From contig NZ_WVVV01000002.1 in NCBI RefSeq assembly GCF_012911015.1, positions 368,680 through 432,679 of the forward strand: a DNA stretch of 64,000 bases, written 5' to 3'. The stretch comes from Chelativorans sp. ZYF759 (GTDB lineage: Bacteria; Pseudomonadota; Alphaproteobacteria; Rhizobiales; Rhizobiaceae). This document shows positions 41,331-50,336 of this stretch, one piece after another. Every line of letters starts with the position of its first letter. The stretch's first letter is position 1. Under the pieces are notes generated by a model. The model saw nothing but the letters and a program-made list of their open reading frames with translations. It was not told the origin of the DNA and made no database searches. A program made the position numbers and the translations under genes.

Positions 41331-41789
41331 CTAGCGCCGCAATTCGGCCGAAAGTGAAGGGGCTGCTTCGTCGGTGACGATGATGCGGGTGTTTCCCGCC
41401 CCGATCTCGCGCACCAGCTCGTAGAAGATGCGCGCATTCTCGTTGGCAAGGCGTACGCAGCCATGCGACGCCGGCTGCCCCAGGCGGCTCACCGCCGAAG
41501 TTCCATGCACCGCCCAGCCGCGATCGTAGAACACGGCGAATGGCATCGGCGCGTTGTCATAGGTGCGCGAGTGCCACATCCGGTGAATGCGGTAGGGCCG
41601 AAACTCGCCCCTTGGCGTGACGAAACCGGGACGTGCCGTGGAGACGCTCCAATGGTGGATTACCCTGCCATGACGTTCCACTGTCATCGTCTGGTTCGCA
41701 ACATCGATCGTGGCGACCAGGCTTGCCGCCTGCGCACCGCCTGCGGTCATCAGCGCGGTTATGCTCGCCGCCAGAACCCATCTCACCAT
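41331..41789 (-). CDS. L,D-transpeptidase (YkuD) family protein
   Basis: A 152-residue exported protein with signal peptide MVRWVLAASITALMTAGGAQA. The YkuD catalytic motif is complete: HGTSAVSRLGQPASHGCVRLAN, with the active cysteine in SHGCVR. These enzymes form meso-DAP 3,3 cross-links in peptidoglycan or attach proteins to it; the short form with no peptidoglycan-binding domain is common in rhizobia. AGGGTA lies just before the ATG. It is separated from soeA by about 90 bases and unlikely to be functionally linked to it. Confidence 0.88.
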   Translation of the reverse strand: MVRWVLAASITALMTAGGAQAASLVATIDVANQTMTVERHGRVIHHWSVSTARPGFVTPRGEFRPYRIHRMWHSRTYDNAPMPFAVFYDRGWAVHGTSAVSRLGQPASHGCVRLANENARIFYELVREIGAGNTRIIVTDEAAPSLSAELRR

Positions 41790-42001
41790 TACCCTGCGCC
41801 CCCAACGCAAACCCACCGGCGCCAGTCAACCGCAGCGGGCGACAGGCAGCAACACACGAAGATGCTATCGCCAATCCTTGAACGAGTGCTGAACAGGGGG
41901 AAGCCGGCAGAAAAAACCGGACCTGCGGGCAAATTGGTCGCCCCGATTTTTGCCCCGCCGCCCCGCTTGCCAGACGATCTCAAACGCTGTTCATTCAGCG
42001 C

Positions 42002-43279
42002 ATGAATGAGTCACTTCTCCGCGCCGTCGAGGATCGCCGCGAGGCGGTCGTCACCCTCACCCAGGATCTGATCCGCTTTCCCACGGTGAACCCGCCGGGC
42101 GAGGCCTATACGCCGTGCGCGGAGTTCATCGGCGCCTATTTGCGCAGGCTTGGCTTCCAGACCCAGCTTATCCGCGGCGAAGGCGCGCCCGGCGACACCG
42201 ACCGGTTTCCGCGCACCAATATTGTGGCTCGCCGCGAGGGTCGCTCGCCCGGCGCGACGGTTCATTTCAACTCGCACATCGATGTTGTCGAGGAAGGGCA
42301 TGGCTGGACCGTCGACCCCTTCGCCGGCGTCGTGAAGGACGGAAAGGTCTATGGTCGCGGCGCCTGCGACATGAAGGGGGGCCTTGCCGCCTCCATCATC
42401 GCAGTAGACGCCTTCATCGCCGTCTACCCCGATTTTCCGGGGGCCATCGAGATATCCGGGACGGTGGACGAGGAGTCGGGCGGCTTCGGGGGCGTCGCGC
42501 ATCTGGCAAAGCAGGGTTTCTTCTCCAAGCCACGCGTCGACCACGTCATCATCCCCGAACCCCTCAACAAGGACCGCATCTGTCTGGGTCACCGCGGCGT
42601 CTGGTGGGCGGAGATCGAGACCAAGGGCGAGATCGCCCATGGCTCCATGCCGTTTTTGGGCGATTGCGCCGTGCGCCACATGGGCGCGGTGATGCATGCC
42701 TTCGAGGAAGAGCTCTTCCCGCTCCTCGACAGCAAGCAGACAGAGATGCCGGTGGTGCCCGAGGGCGCGCGCCGCTCGACCATGAACATCAATTCCGTCC
42801 ATGGCGGCCAGACGGAAGACTACCGGCCGGGCCTGCCCTCCCCCAATGTTCCCGATTCCTGCCGCATGACCATCGACCGACGGTTCCTGCTCGAGGAGTC
42901 GCTCGACGAGGTGAAGAGCGAGGTCGTCTCCATCCTGGACCGTCTGACACGCGACCGCGACAAATTCCGCTACGACATTCGCGACGTGATGGAGGTCCTG
43001 CCGACCATGACGGAGCGCAACGCCCCCGTCGTCACCGCGATTGCAGAGGGCATCCGGGAGATTTTCGGCCGCGAGCCGGACTACGTCATCTCGCCGGGAA
43101 CCTACGACCAGAAGCACGTCGCCCGCATCGGCCATCTGCACGATTGCATCGCCTACGGCCCGGGCATCCTCGACCTCGCCCACCGCCCCGACGAATGGGT
43201 CGGCATCGACGACATGGTGGAATCGGCCAAGGTCATGGCCATCGGCATGGACGCGCTCCTGCGGGGCGCGCGCACTTGA
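42002..43279 (+). CDS. M20-family peptidase (ArgE/DapE type)
   Basis: A 425-residue zinc peptidase or deacylase. Metal and catalytic motifs are HFNSHIDVVEEGHGW (His and Asp), GRGACDMKGGLAASI (bridging Asp), SGTVDEESGGFGG (Glu-Glu pair) and SPGTYDQKHVARIG near the end, where a histidine is expected. The dimerisation domain includes a histidine in KGEIAHGSMPF. The gene heads an operon with a complete dipeptide-type ABC importer (88 bases to the solute-binding gene), so it likely cleaves the imported N-acylated amino acid or peptide. Exact substrate unknown. Confidence 0.87.
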   Translation: MNESLLRAVEDRREAVVTLTQDLIRFPTVNPPGEAYTPCAEFIGAYLRRLGFQTQLIRGEGAPGDTDRFPRTNIVARREGRSPGATVHFNSHIDVVEEGHGWTVDPFAGVVKDGKVYGRGACDMKGGLAASIIAVDAFIAVYPDFPGAIEISGTVDEESGGFGGVAHLAKQGFFSKPRVDHVIIPEPLNKDRICLGHRGVWWAEIETKGEIAHGSMPFLGDCAVRHMGAVMHAFEEELFPLLDSKQTEMPVVPEGARRSTMNINSVHGGQTEDYRPGLPSPNVPDSCRMTIDRRFLLEESLDEVKSEVVSILDRLTRDRDKFRYDIRDVMEVLPTMTERNAPVVTAIAEGIREIFGREPDYVISPGTYDQKHVARIGHLHDCIAYGPGILDLAHRPDEWVGIDDMVESAKVMAIGMDALLRGART

Positions 43280-43367
43280 GCAAATCGTTGCGCACATCCG
43301 CATTTACTCCAGCATCAATTCGCGCTTTGATCGCGACAACCAAAATCCAGTGGGGAGTTATCGGGTC

Positions 43368-44849
43368 ATGAGAATTCTGAAATCCATTGTTGTGGCGACC
43401 GCGCTGACGCTTGCCATGGGGACCGCGGCCAACGCCCAGCGCACCGACATCGTCATCGGCATGGTGCTGGAGCCGCCGCATCTCGACCCGACCGCGGGCG
43501 CGGCCGCCGCCATCAAGGAGATCGGCTACCAGAACATCTTCGAGGGCCTCACCCGCATGAACGACAGCGGCGAGGTCCTGCCCGCTCTCGCCCGCTCCTG
43601 GGAGATTTCGGAAGACGGCACAGTCTACACCTTCGAACTGGCCGAAGGCGTCACCTTCCATGACGGCACGCCGTTCTCGGCCGAAGACGTCAAGTTCTCG
43701 CTCGACCGCGCCCGCGCCGAGGATTCCACCAACCCGCAAAAGGGTCTTTTTGCCGCCATCGAGAATGTCGAGGTGATCGACGACACCACCGTCGAGGTCA
43801 CACTTTCGGCCCCGCAGGGCAACTTCCTGTTCAACATGGCCTGGGGCGAGGCCGCCATCGTGTCCGAAGCCTCCGCCGGCACCAACCAGGAGAACCCGAT
43901 CGGCACCGGCCCGTTCAAGTTCGACAACTGGGCCCGCGGCTCGGCCGTCACGCTGACGCGCTACGAGGAGTATTGGGGCGACGACGTCTATCTCGACCGC
44001 GCCGAATTCCGCTTCGTGCCGGATGCCGCCGCCGCGATCCCGGCCCTCCTGTCGGGCGACGTGCATGCCATGTCGAACATGCCGGCCGGCGACGCGCTTT
44101 CGCAGATCGAGAACGATCCGCGTTTCGAGGTCGTCATCGGATCGACCGAAGGCGAGACCATCCTGTCGCTCAACAATGCACGCGAGCCTTTCGACGACCT
44201 GCGCGTGCGCCAGGCCATCGCCCATGCCATCAACCGCGACGACGTGATAGCCGCCGCCTCCTCCGGCCTTGGCGTGCCCATCGGCTCGCATATGGCGCCT
44301 CACAACCCCGCTTATGTCGACCTGACCGACACCTACCCCCACGATCCGGAGCGGGCCCGCGAGCTTCTGGCCGAGGCCGGCCACGCGGACGGCTTCTCGG
44401 CCACCCTGCGCCTTCCCCCCCCGCCCTATGCGCGTGACGGCGGCCAGGTGATCGCCGCACAGCTGCGCCAGGTCGGCATTGAACTGGAGATCATCCCCGT
44501 GGAATGGGCGGAATGGCTCAGCCAGGTCTTCACCGACAAGGATTTCGACATGACCATCATCAGCCATGTCGAACCGGTGGACATCGGCATCTACGCCCGT
44601 GACGACTACTACTTCCAGTACAGCAACGAGGAGTTCAACGCCGCCTACGAGGAACTCACCGTGACGGCTGACGAGGACCGCCGCAACGAGATCTTCCAGG
44701 ACCTCCAGCGCATCCTCGCCGAGGACGCCCCGGTCGGCTTCCTCTACCAGATGCCCAAGATCGGTGTCTGGGACGCCCGTATCGAAGGCATGTGGGAAAA
44801 CTGGCCGCTCGCCGTGTCCGATCTCAGCCAGGTCCGCTGGACCGAATAG
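43368..44849 (+). CDS. Family-5 ABC transporter substrate-binding protein
   Basis: A 493-residue periplasmic binding protein (DppA/OppA type). Signal peptide: MRILKSIVVATALTLAMGTAANAQ. Family regions are VLEPPHLDPTAGAAAAIKEIGYQNIFEGLT, DGTVYTFELAEGVTFHDGTPFSAEDVKFSLDRA, NPIGTGPFKFDNW and LNNAREPFDDLRVRQAIAHAINRD. The peptide or related ligand is unknown. It is encoded between the M20 peptidase and the permeases. A 12-base-pair hairpin follows the stop and may raise its mRNA level relative to the permease genes. Confidence 0.9.
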   Translation: MRILKSIVVATALTLAMGTAANAQRTDIVIGMVLEPPHLDPTAGAAAAIKEIGYQNIFEGLTRMNDSGEVLPALARSWEISEDGTVYTFELAEGVTFHDGTPFSAEDVKFSLDRARAEDSTNPQKGLFAAIENVEVIDDTTVEVTLSAPQGNFLFNMAWGEAAIVSEASAGTNQENPIGTGPFKFDNWARGSAVTLTRYEEYWGDDVYLDRAEFRFVPDAAAAIPALLSGDVHAMSNMPAGDALSQIENDPRFEVVIGSTEGETILSLNNAREPFDDLRVRQAIAHAINRDDVIAAASSGLGVPIGSHMAPHNPAYVDLTDTYPHDPERARELLAEAGHADGFSATLRLPPPPYARDGGQVIAAQLRQVGIELEIIPVEWAEWLSQVFTDKDFDMTIISHVEPVDIGIYARDDYYFQYSNEEFNAAYEELTVTADEDRRNEIFQDLQRILAEDAPVGFLYQMPKIGVWDARIEGMWENWPLAVSDLSQVRWTE

Positions 44850-44867
44850 AGCCGGCACGTTTCGACC

Positions 44868-44894
44868 GTCCCTCCGGCCGCCGGCCGGAGGGAC
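44868..44894 (+). terminator. 12-bp intercistronic hairpin after the solute-binding gene
   Basis: GTCCCTCCGGCC and GGCCGGAGGGAC pair perfectly over 12 bases around a GCC loop, starting 18 bases after the stop of the binding-protein gene. The permease genes follow on the same strand, so partial termination or 3'-end protection, giving more binding protein than permease, is the likely role (inference from position). Confidence 0.55.
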
Positions 44895-44930
44895 ACTGAA
44901 AAATAACGCCTCGCGGCGCGTCCCGGTGAC

Positions 44931-45878
44931 ATGACCGTCTTCCTCCTCAAGCGCATCCTGATCGGCCTCGTGACGCTCGCATTGGCCTCGATGGTGGTCT
45001 TCGCCATCATGGAGCTTCTGCCCGGCGATCCCGCACGTCTCATGCTCGGTATGAACGCGACCGCTGAATCCGTTTCCGCCCTGCGCACGCAGATGGGTCT
45101 CGATGACCCGATCCACCTGCGCTACCTCAACTGGGTCGGCGGCATGTTGGTGGGCGATTTCGGCCGCTCCTTCACCTATTCCGCACCGGTCATCGGCCTG
45201 ATCGCCGAGCGCGCGGTCGTATCCCTTCCCCTGGCGCTGATCGCGCTGGTCCTGTCCACGATCATCGCCATACCCGTCGGCATCTTCGCCGCCGCCCGGC
45301 GCGGACGCGCCGGCGACACGGTTTCCATGGGCGCGGCCCAGATCGGCGTCGCGGTGCCGAATTTTTGGTTCGCGCTGATGCTCGTCTATGTCTTCGCCGT
45401 GTGGCTGCAGCTCGTGCCGGCCGGCGGTTTCCCCGGCTGGGGCGGCGGCATCTGGCCGGGCCTGCGCGCCCTGATCCTGCCGGCAGTCGCGCTCGCCCTG
45501 CCGCAGGCCGCCATCCTCGCCCGCGTCACGCGCTCGGCCATGCTGGAGGTCTTGGGCGAGGATTACATTCGCACCGCGCGCGCCAAGGGCATGCCGCGCC
45601 GCCATGTTCTGTGGCGACACGCGCTTCGAAACGCCATGATCCCGGTGCTCACCATCATGGGCCTGCAATTCGCCTTCCTGCTGGCCGGCACCATCATCAT
45701 CGAGAACGTCTTCTACCTGCCGGGCCTCGGTCGCCTCGTCTTCCAGGCCATCACCCAGCGTGACCTGATCGTCGTCGAAGGCGTCGTCATGCTGCTGGTG
45801 GCCAGCGTCATCGTGATCAACCTTCTGGTCGACCTCTGCTATGCCTTGGTCGATCCTCGCCTGAGGGCGGCCCGATGA
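44931..45878 (+). CDS. ABC transporter permease (DppB type)
   Basis: A 315-residue inner-membrane permease of the DppB/OppB group. The first span starts LLKRILIGLVTLALASMVVFAIMELLPGDPA, the family N-terminus. The EAA loop that contacts the ATPase is LEVLGEDYIRTARAKGMPRRHVLWRHALRNAMIPVLT. About six hydrophobic segments are visible. The stop overlaps the start of the second permease (ATGA). It is part of the operon with the binding protein and the fused ATPase. Confidence 0.92.
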   Translation: MTVFLLKRILIGLVTLALASMVVFAIMELLPGDPARLMLGMNATAESVSALRTQMGLDDPIHLRYLNWVGGMLVGDFGRSFTYSAPVIGLIAERAVVSLPLALIALVLSTIIAIPVGIFAAARRGRAGDTVSMGAAQIGVAVPNFWFALMLVYVFAVWLQLVPAGGFPGWGGGIWPGLRALILPAVALALPQAAILARVTRSAMLEVLGEDYIRTARAKGMPRRHVLWRHALRNAMIPVLTIMGLQFAFLLAGTIIIENVFYLPGLGRLVFQAITQRDLIVVEGVVMLLVASVIVINLLVDLCYALVDPRLRAAR

Positions 45879-46747
45879 GCGCGCCCGACGCCGCCACGCC
45901 GCCGGAGGGCATCGGCGCCTTCCTGCGCGACGCCTTCTCCAACCGGTCCTTCCTGATCGGCGCGGTCATCACCATGCTGATCGCCGCAATGGCGCTCCTG
46001 TCCTTCGTCTGGACGCCCTATGACGTGACGGACCTCGTCGTCGCCAGCCGCATGCAGACGCCTTCGGCCGAACACTGGCTCGGCACCGACCATTTCGGCC
46101 GCGACATCCTCTCGATGATCATGGTTGGGGCGCGCAATTCGATCGCCGTGGCCGTGGTGGCCGTCGGCATCGGCGTCGCGATCGGCGTTCCGCTCGGCTG
46201 CTGGGCGGCCGCCCGCGGGGGCTGGATCGACGAGGTGCTGATGCGCTTCAACGATCTGGTCTTCGCCTTTCCCGCGCTGCTCTCGGCGATCATGATTACG
46301 GCGATCTTCGGCCCCGGCGCTGTCAATGCCATCATCGCCATCGGCATCTTCAACATCCCCGTCTTCGCACGCGTGGCACGCGCCGGCGCCTTGTCCATCT
46401 GGCCGCGCGAATATGTGCTTGCGGCCCGCGCCGCCGGCAAGGGCCCCACCCTGATCACCATCGAACACATCCTGCCCAACATCGCCTCGATCCTGCTCGT
46501 CCAGGGCACGATCCAGTTCGCGCTCGGCATCCTGGCCGAGACCGGGCTTTCCTATCTGGGCCTCGGCGCGCAGCCGCCCATGCCGTCCTGGGGGCGCATG
46601 CTGTTCGACGCCCAGACGCGCATGATGGTGGCGCCCCACCTCGCTCTCTTCCCGGGCATGGCCATCGTCATCACGGTGCTCGGTCTCAACCTCTTGGGCG
46701 ATGGGCTGCGCGACCTGCTCGACCCGAAACTGAGGCGACGGCGATGA
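45875..46747 (+). CDS. ABC transporter permease (DppC type)
   Basis: A 290-residue inner-membrane permease of the DppC/OppC group, with the characteristic AEHWLGTDHFGRDILSMIMVGARNS region after the first span and the EAA loop PREYVLAARAAGKGPTLITIEHILPNIAS. It ends in the usual NLLGDGLRDLLDPKLRR. The start overlaps the DppB stop by four bases and its stop overlaps the ATPase start in the same way, so the three are translationally coupled. Confidence 0.92.
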   Translation: MSAPDAATPPEGIGAFLRDAFSNRSFLIGAVITMLIAAMALLSFVWTPYDVTDLVVASRMQTPSAEHWLGTDHFGRDILSMIMVGARNSIAVAVVAVGIGVAIGVPLGCWAAARGGWIDEVLMRFNDLVFAFPALLSAIMITAIFGPGAVNAIIAIGIFNIPVFARVARAGALSIWPREYVLAARAAGKGPTLITIEHILPNIASILLVQGTIQFALGILAETGLSYLGLGAQPPMPSWGRMLFDAQTRMMVAPHLALFPGMAIVITVLGLNLLGDGLRDLLDPKLRRRR

Positions 46748-48420
46748 GCCTGCTCGAGATCGAGAAACTGCGGCTCGACATTGCGGGCATCCCCATCCTG
46801 AAGGGCATCGACCTGTCGATCGCCCAGGGCGAGGTCATGGGCATCGTCGGCGAATCCGGCTCCGGCAAGTCAATGACGGCGCTGACGGTGATGAAGCTCC
46901 TGCCCGAGGCCTCACGCGCGGCCGGCCGCGTCACCTTCGACGGGATCGACATCCTGGCGGCTCCCGAAGCCGCAATGAACAAGCTGCGCGGCGACGATGT
47001 CGGCATGGTCTTCCAGGAGCCGATGACCGCGCTCAACCCGGTCAAGACCATTGGCGAGCAGGTCGCCGAGGGCATCCGCTGGCACACCGGCGCCAGCCGC
47101 GCCAATGCCGAGGACCGCGCCCGCGCCATGCTCGACCGTGTGGGCCTGCCGGAAAGGCAGTTCCCCCTCAACCGCTATCCCCACGAATTGTCGGGCGGCC
47201 AGCGCCAGCGTGTCGTCATCGCCATCGCCTGCGCGCTTTCGCCGAAACTGCTTGTTGCCGACGAGCCGACAACCGCGCTCGACGTTGTGCTGCAGGCGCA
47301 GATCCTCGATCTTCTGCGCGATCTTGTCCGCGAACGCGGCATGGGGCTGATGCTGATCTCGCACGATCTGGCCGTAGTGGCCGAGATGGCCGACCGCATC
47401 ACCATCATGCGCCATGGCGAGGTGCTGGAAGCCGGGCCGGCGGCGGATATCCTGGCCGCCCAGAAACATCCCTATACGAAACAGCTCGCCCACGCCTCCA
47501 CCCACGTGCCGGAGGTTAGGCGCTCCCATACCCCCCGTCCCGTGGGGGAGGTCGCGCCGCAGGCGCGGATGGCGGGTGAACGCCCCGAGGACCGGTCAAG
47601 GCCCCCTCTCCTCTCCATCGCCGACGTCGTCAAGGACTATCCCGGCCGCCGCTCCTCGCTGTTTCGCAAGCCGGAGCCCTTCCGCGCCGTGGACGGGGTC
47701 TCCTTCGACCTGCGGGAAGGCCAGTCGATCGCGCTGGTCGGGCGGTCGGGTTGCGGAAAATCGACGCTGGCCCGCATGATCCTGGCGCTGGACCGCCCCA
47801 CCGCCGGCTCGATACGCCTGCTCGGCGACGAGCTGTCGGACAAGAGCGAGCCCCAGCTGCGCCCCTTGAGGCGCAGCATGCAGGTCGTCTTCCAGGACCC
47901 TTACGGCTCCTTCGACCCGCGCCACAATGTGGAGCGGCTGGTGGCAGAACCTCTCCATCTCCTCGAAACCCGGCCCGACCGCGCCGAACGGCGCGAGCGT
48001 GTCGCCGCAGCCCTTGCCGAGGTCGGCCTGCAGGCCGCCGACATGGAGAAATACCCGCATGAATTCTCAGGCGGCCAGCGCCAGCGCCTGTCCATTGCGC
48101 GTGCCCTCATCACGCGGCCGAAGCTGATCGTCGCCGACGAGCCCGTCTCCGCCCTCGACGTGTCGATCCGGGCGCAGATCCTCGACCTCTTCGCCGATCT
48201 CAATCACCGGCTGGATGTCGCCTATCTGTTCATCACCCACGATCTTACCGTCGCCCGTGCCATCACCGACGACGTGATGGTCATGCATGACGGAAAGATC
48301 GTCGAGCGCGGGCGCACGGGCGCGGTACTCGATGACCCGCAATCGGAGGCCGGGCGTGCCCTCGTCGATGCCGCCCCCGATCTCGAACGCGCGCTTGCCC
48401 GCCGCAACGCGCCCGCCTAA
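46744..48420 (+). CDS. Fused dipeptide-type ABC ATPase (DppD-DppF)
   Basis: A 558-residue protein with two complete ATPase domains. Domain 1: Walker A GESGSGKSM, signature LSGGQRQR, Walker B LLVADEPTTALD. Domain 2: GRSGCGKST, FSGGQRQRL, LIVADEPVSALD. They energise the two permeases upstream. The linker between them (near residues 258-285) contains Arg/Pro-rich sequence encoded by a palindromic repeat (47531-47587). The two-domain fusion is common in alphaproteobacteria. The 3' end overlaps the last four bases of the convergent TerB-like gene. Confidence 0.93.
   Translation: MSLLEIEKLRLDIAGIPILKGIDLSIAQGEVMGIVGESGSGKSMTALTVMKLLPEASRAAGRVTFDGIDILAAPEAAMNKLRGDDVGMVFQEPMTALNPVKTIGEQVAEGIRWHTGASRANAEDRARAMLDRVGLPERQFPLNRYPHELSGGQRQRVVIAIACALSPKLLVADEPTTALDVVLQAQILDLLRDLVRERGMGLMLISHDLAVVAEMADRITIMRHGEVLEAGPAADILAAQKHPYTKQLAHASTHVPEVRRSHTPRPVGEVAPQARMAGERPEDRSRPPLLSIADVVKDYPGRRSSLFRKPEPFRAVDGVSFDLREGQSIALVGRSGCGKSTLARMILALDRPTAGSIRLLGDELSDKSEPQLRPLRRSMQVVFQDPYGSFDPRHNVERLVAEPLHLLETRPDRAERRERVAAALAEVGLQAADMEKYPHEFSGGQRQRLSIARALITRPKLIVADEPVSALDVSIRAQILDLFADLNHRLDVAYLFITHDLTVARAITDDVMVMHDGKIVERGRTGAVLDDPQSEAGRALVDAAPDLERALARRNAPA
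47531..47587. repeat. Palindromic repeat-like element inside the ABC ATPase linker
   Basis: The linker DNA is built of nested dyads: CCCCC with GGGGG around GTCCCGT, then CGCGCC-GCA-GGCGCG. It encodes a basic, Pro-rich stretch (TPRPVGEVAPQARMAGERPED) absent from unfused DppD and DppF. The pattern resembles the GC-rich palindromes scattered between genes in rhizobia. Only this copy is in the window, so its repeat status is inferred from structure. Confidence 0.45.
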
Positions 48421-48794
48421 CCGAGATCGCCTGCCAGATCGGCCCTTTCGAGATCGAGAATGTCCAGGAGGCGAACCAGAAAGCGATCCTGTCGTGACTT
48501 CAACGCATCGTCGGCATGCGCGATCGCGATCATCCGCCGCGCCAGCGCGACGCGTCTGTTCCGCTCGAAGGCGCGATAGACCGCGACGTTCTGCAGGGTG
48601 TTGGCGGTCCGGCCCATGCGCTCGACCACGGCCATGAGCGCGGGAAAGGTGTCAGGCCCCACGCCGAATTCCTCGCGGCAGATGCGCTGCAGCGCTTCCA
48701 TGCCCGCAGGGCGCTCCTCGCCGTCCACGAGGATCATGCGGAACAGCATGAGAAGTTCGGCGATTGTGGCCGGATCTTCGGCTGCAGTCTTCAA
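48417..48794 (-). CDS. Small helical TerB-like protein
   Basis: A 125-residue all-helical protein resembling the TerB-like family by pattern: AELLMLFRMILVDGEERPAGMEALQRICREEFGV, with acidic residues in the first loop, and a later helix RRMIAIAHADDALKSRQDRFLVRLLDIL. TerB-like domains bind metal ions and occur with tellurite-resistance or membrane-stress systems; none is adjacent. A TTG start at 48794 is chosen because GGGAG lies 8 bases before it. There is no in-frame ATG giving a full domain. The gene ends inside the 3' end of the convergent ATPase gene. Confidence 0.6.
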   Translation of the reverse strand: MKTAAEDPATIAELLMLFRMILVDGEERPAGMEALQRICREEFGVGPDTFPALMAVVERMGRTANTLQNVAVYRAFERNRRVALARRMIAIAHADDALKSRQDRFLVRLLDILDLERADLAGDLG

Positions 48795-48937
48795 GCAGCA
48801 TCTCCCTTGCTCGCTCCGATTTCGCCGGCGCCGCCCTTCCGGCAGCGCGACCACGGGCGGCAGGAGCCTACGCCCGAATCTGACTTGCGCAAACAGGGTC
48901 GCTGTGATCGAAGCGCGACACCTTTCCGGATCGTCCC

Positions 48938-49723
48938 ATGCCCGAACTCAGCCTCGAAATCGTCCTTCTGCTGGCCGCCGCGGCCTTCCTGGCCGGCTTT
49001 ATCGATTCGATAGCCGGCGGTGGTGGCCTCATTACGGTGCCGACCCTTCTTCTGGCGGGTTATCCACCGGTTGTTGCGCTGGGCACCAACAAGCTGCAGG
49101 GGCTGTTCGGCTCGGGCTCGGCCACGCTTTCCTACGCCATGAACGGGCATGTCGACCTGAAAGGGCAGTTGCCGTCGGCCGCCCTGGCCTTTCTGGGCGC
49201 CGTGCTCGGCGCCCTTCTGGCAACCGTCCTGCCCGCCGACATTCTTCGCCTCGCGCTCCCCCCGCTCCTTGTCGCGATCGCCCTGTATTTTGCCCTCAAG
49301 CCCAGGCTCGATGATGTCGACCGCGCCCAGCGCATGACCCCTTTCCTGTTCGGGCTCACCGTGGTGCCCGTCATCGGCTTCTATGACGGCGTGTTCGGCC
49401 CCGGCACCGGATCGTTCTTCATGCTCGCTTTCGTCGGGCTTGCCGGCTACGGCGTCCTCAAGGCCACGGCCCACACCAAGCTCCTCAATTTCAGCTCCAA
49501 TGTCGGCGGGTTCCTGCTCTTTGCCGCCGTCGGCGCCGTGGCATGGAAGATCGGGCTGATGATGGGCGCGGCGCAGTTTCTCGGCGCGCGTGTCGGCGCG
49601 GGACTGGCCATGAAGAACGGCGCGCGGCTGATCAAGCCCCTGCTGGTCGCCACCTGCATCGCGCTCGCCGTGAGGCTGCTCTGGGAACCCGACCATCCGC
49701 TGCGGCTCCTGGTCGGGCTTTAG
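48938..49723 (+). CDS. TSUP family permease (YfcA/TauE type)
   Basis: A 261-residue membrane protein with seven to eight hydrophobic spans. The first half holds GFIDSIAGGGGLITVPTLLLAG and GTNKLQGLFGSGSA, and the second half GFYDGVFGPGTGSFFMLAFV, which is the layout of YfcA-like TSUP proteins. These are thought to export sulfur-containing anions; the exact substrate is unknown. A hairpin follows the stop and the next gene is convergent. A distinct TSUP gene lies at 3298. Confidence 0.88.
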   Translation: MPELSLEIVLLLAAAAFLAGFIDSIAGGGGLITVPTLLLAGYPPVVALGTNKLQGLFGSGSATLSYAMNGHVDLKGQLPSAALAFLGAVLGALLATVLPADILRLALPPLLVAIALYFALKPRLDDVDRAQRMTPFLFGLTVVPVIGFYDGVFGPGTGSFFMLAFVGLAGYGVLKATAHTKLLNFSSNVGGFLLFAAVGAVAWKIGLMMGAAQFLGARVGAGLAMKNGARLIKPLLVATCIALAVRLLWEPDHPLRLLVGL

Positions 49724-49738
49724 CCTCGACGCCCTGAG

Positions 49739-49769
49739 CCCGCCCCCGCACGTGGTTGTGCGGAGCGGG
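49739..49769. terminator. Bidirectional terminator hairpin
   Basis: CCCGC and GCGGG with CCGCAC and GTGCGG form a long stem around GTGGTT, just after the TSUP stop and before the stop of the convergent SRPBCC gene. A second perfect hairpin (GCGGGA with TCCCGC, 49765-49782) shares its GCGGG arm, so the two structures exclude one another. No U-tract. Confidence 0.5.
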
Positions 49770-49782
49770 AGTTCGATCCCGC

Positions 49783-50244
49783 CTAGGCGGAAGCTGCGTC
49801 GAGGACGAGCAACTCGGTCCTGCCGGTCTCGATCAGCTCACGGAGGCTGCCCTGGACCAGAATGGTCCAGGCGTCCGAGCAGGCATCGTAGCACTCGCCC
49901 GCGGGCTTGAGGCCGACATGGGTAAACACCACTTCGGTCATGTCGCCCTTGGGCGCGATGTCGAAGGTGATGGTGGTGCCATCCCATTCCGTCACGTCTT
50001 CGATGAAATTCAGCCTGCTTTCGAGGACCCGCCAGGTGACCCGTTTGCCCGGCACCAACTCGGTCACCTGCTGCTTCGACAGATGCAGGTCCTTGTAGCG
50101 ATAGGTGAAGATGTCGCCAAGTTGGCGCGTATCGCCCTCGAATTCGCCGCTCCACCAGGCGCGCGGGTCGTTGATGGCCGCAAAAACCGTCTCCGGGCTT
50201 TGAGCGACGGTGAAGCGGGTGGTGAAATCTGCGTCGTCGGTCAT
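49783..50244 (-). CDS. SRPBCC (AHSA1-like) domain protein
   Basis: A 153-residue START/Bet v1-fold protein. It starts with FTTRFTVAQSPETVFAAINDPRAWW, the usual first strand and helix, then YKDLHLSKQQVTELVPGKRVTWRV, FDIAPKGDMTEVVFTHVGLKP and a long C-terminal helix. This group binds small hydrophobic ligands or acts as a co-factor of an ArsR regulator. It is the last gene of the ArsR-headed minus-strand run. A second SRPBCC protein is encoded two genes upstream. Ligand unknown. Confidence 0.82.
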   Translation of the reverse strand: MTDDADFTTRFTVAQSPETVFAAINDPRAWWSGEFEGDTRQLGDIFTYRYKDLHLSKQQVTELVPGKRVTWRVLESRLNFIEDVTEWDGTTITFDIAPKGDMTEVVFTHVGLKPAGECYDACSDAWTILVQGSLRELIETGRTELLVLDAASA

Positions 50245-50336
50245 GTCTCTGTCCTTTCCGGTGAAGATTCCGGCAGCGCGAAGCTCGCCGGCATGCGCCT
50301 GCGAACGGGTTCGCAGAATTCCGGCCGCGGCGAAGG

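Noticed and set aside
49765-49782. A tRNA T-arm-like hairpin (loop GTTCGA)
   Set aside because: No acceptor, D or anticodon arm can be formed around it; it is more likely part of a terminator.
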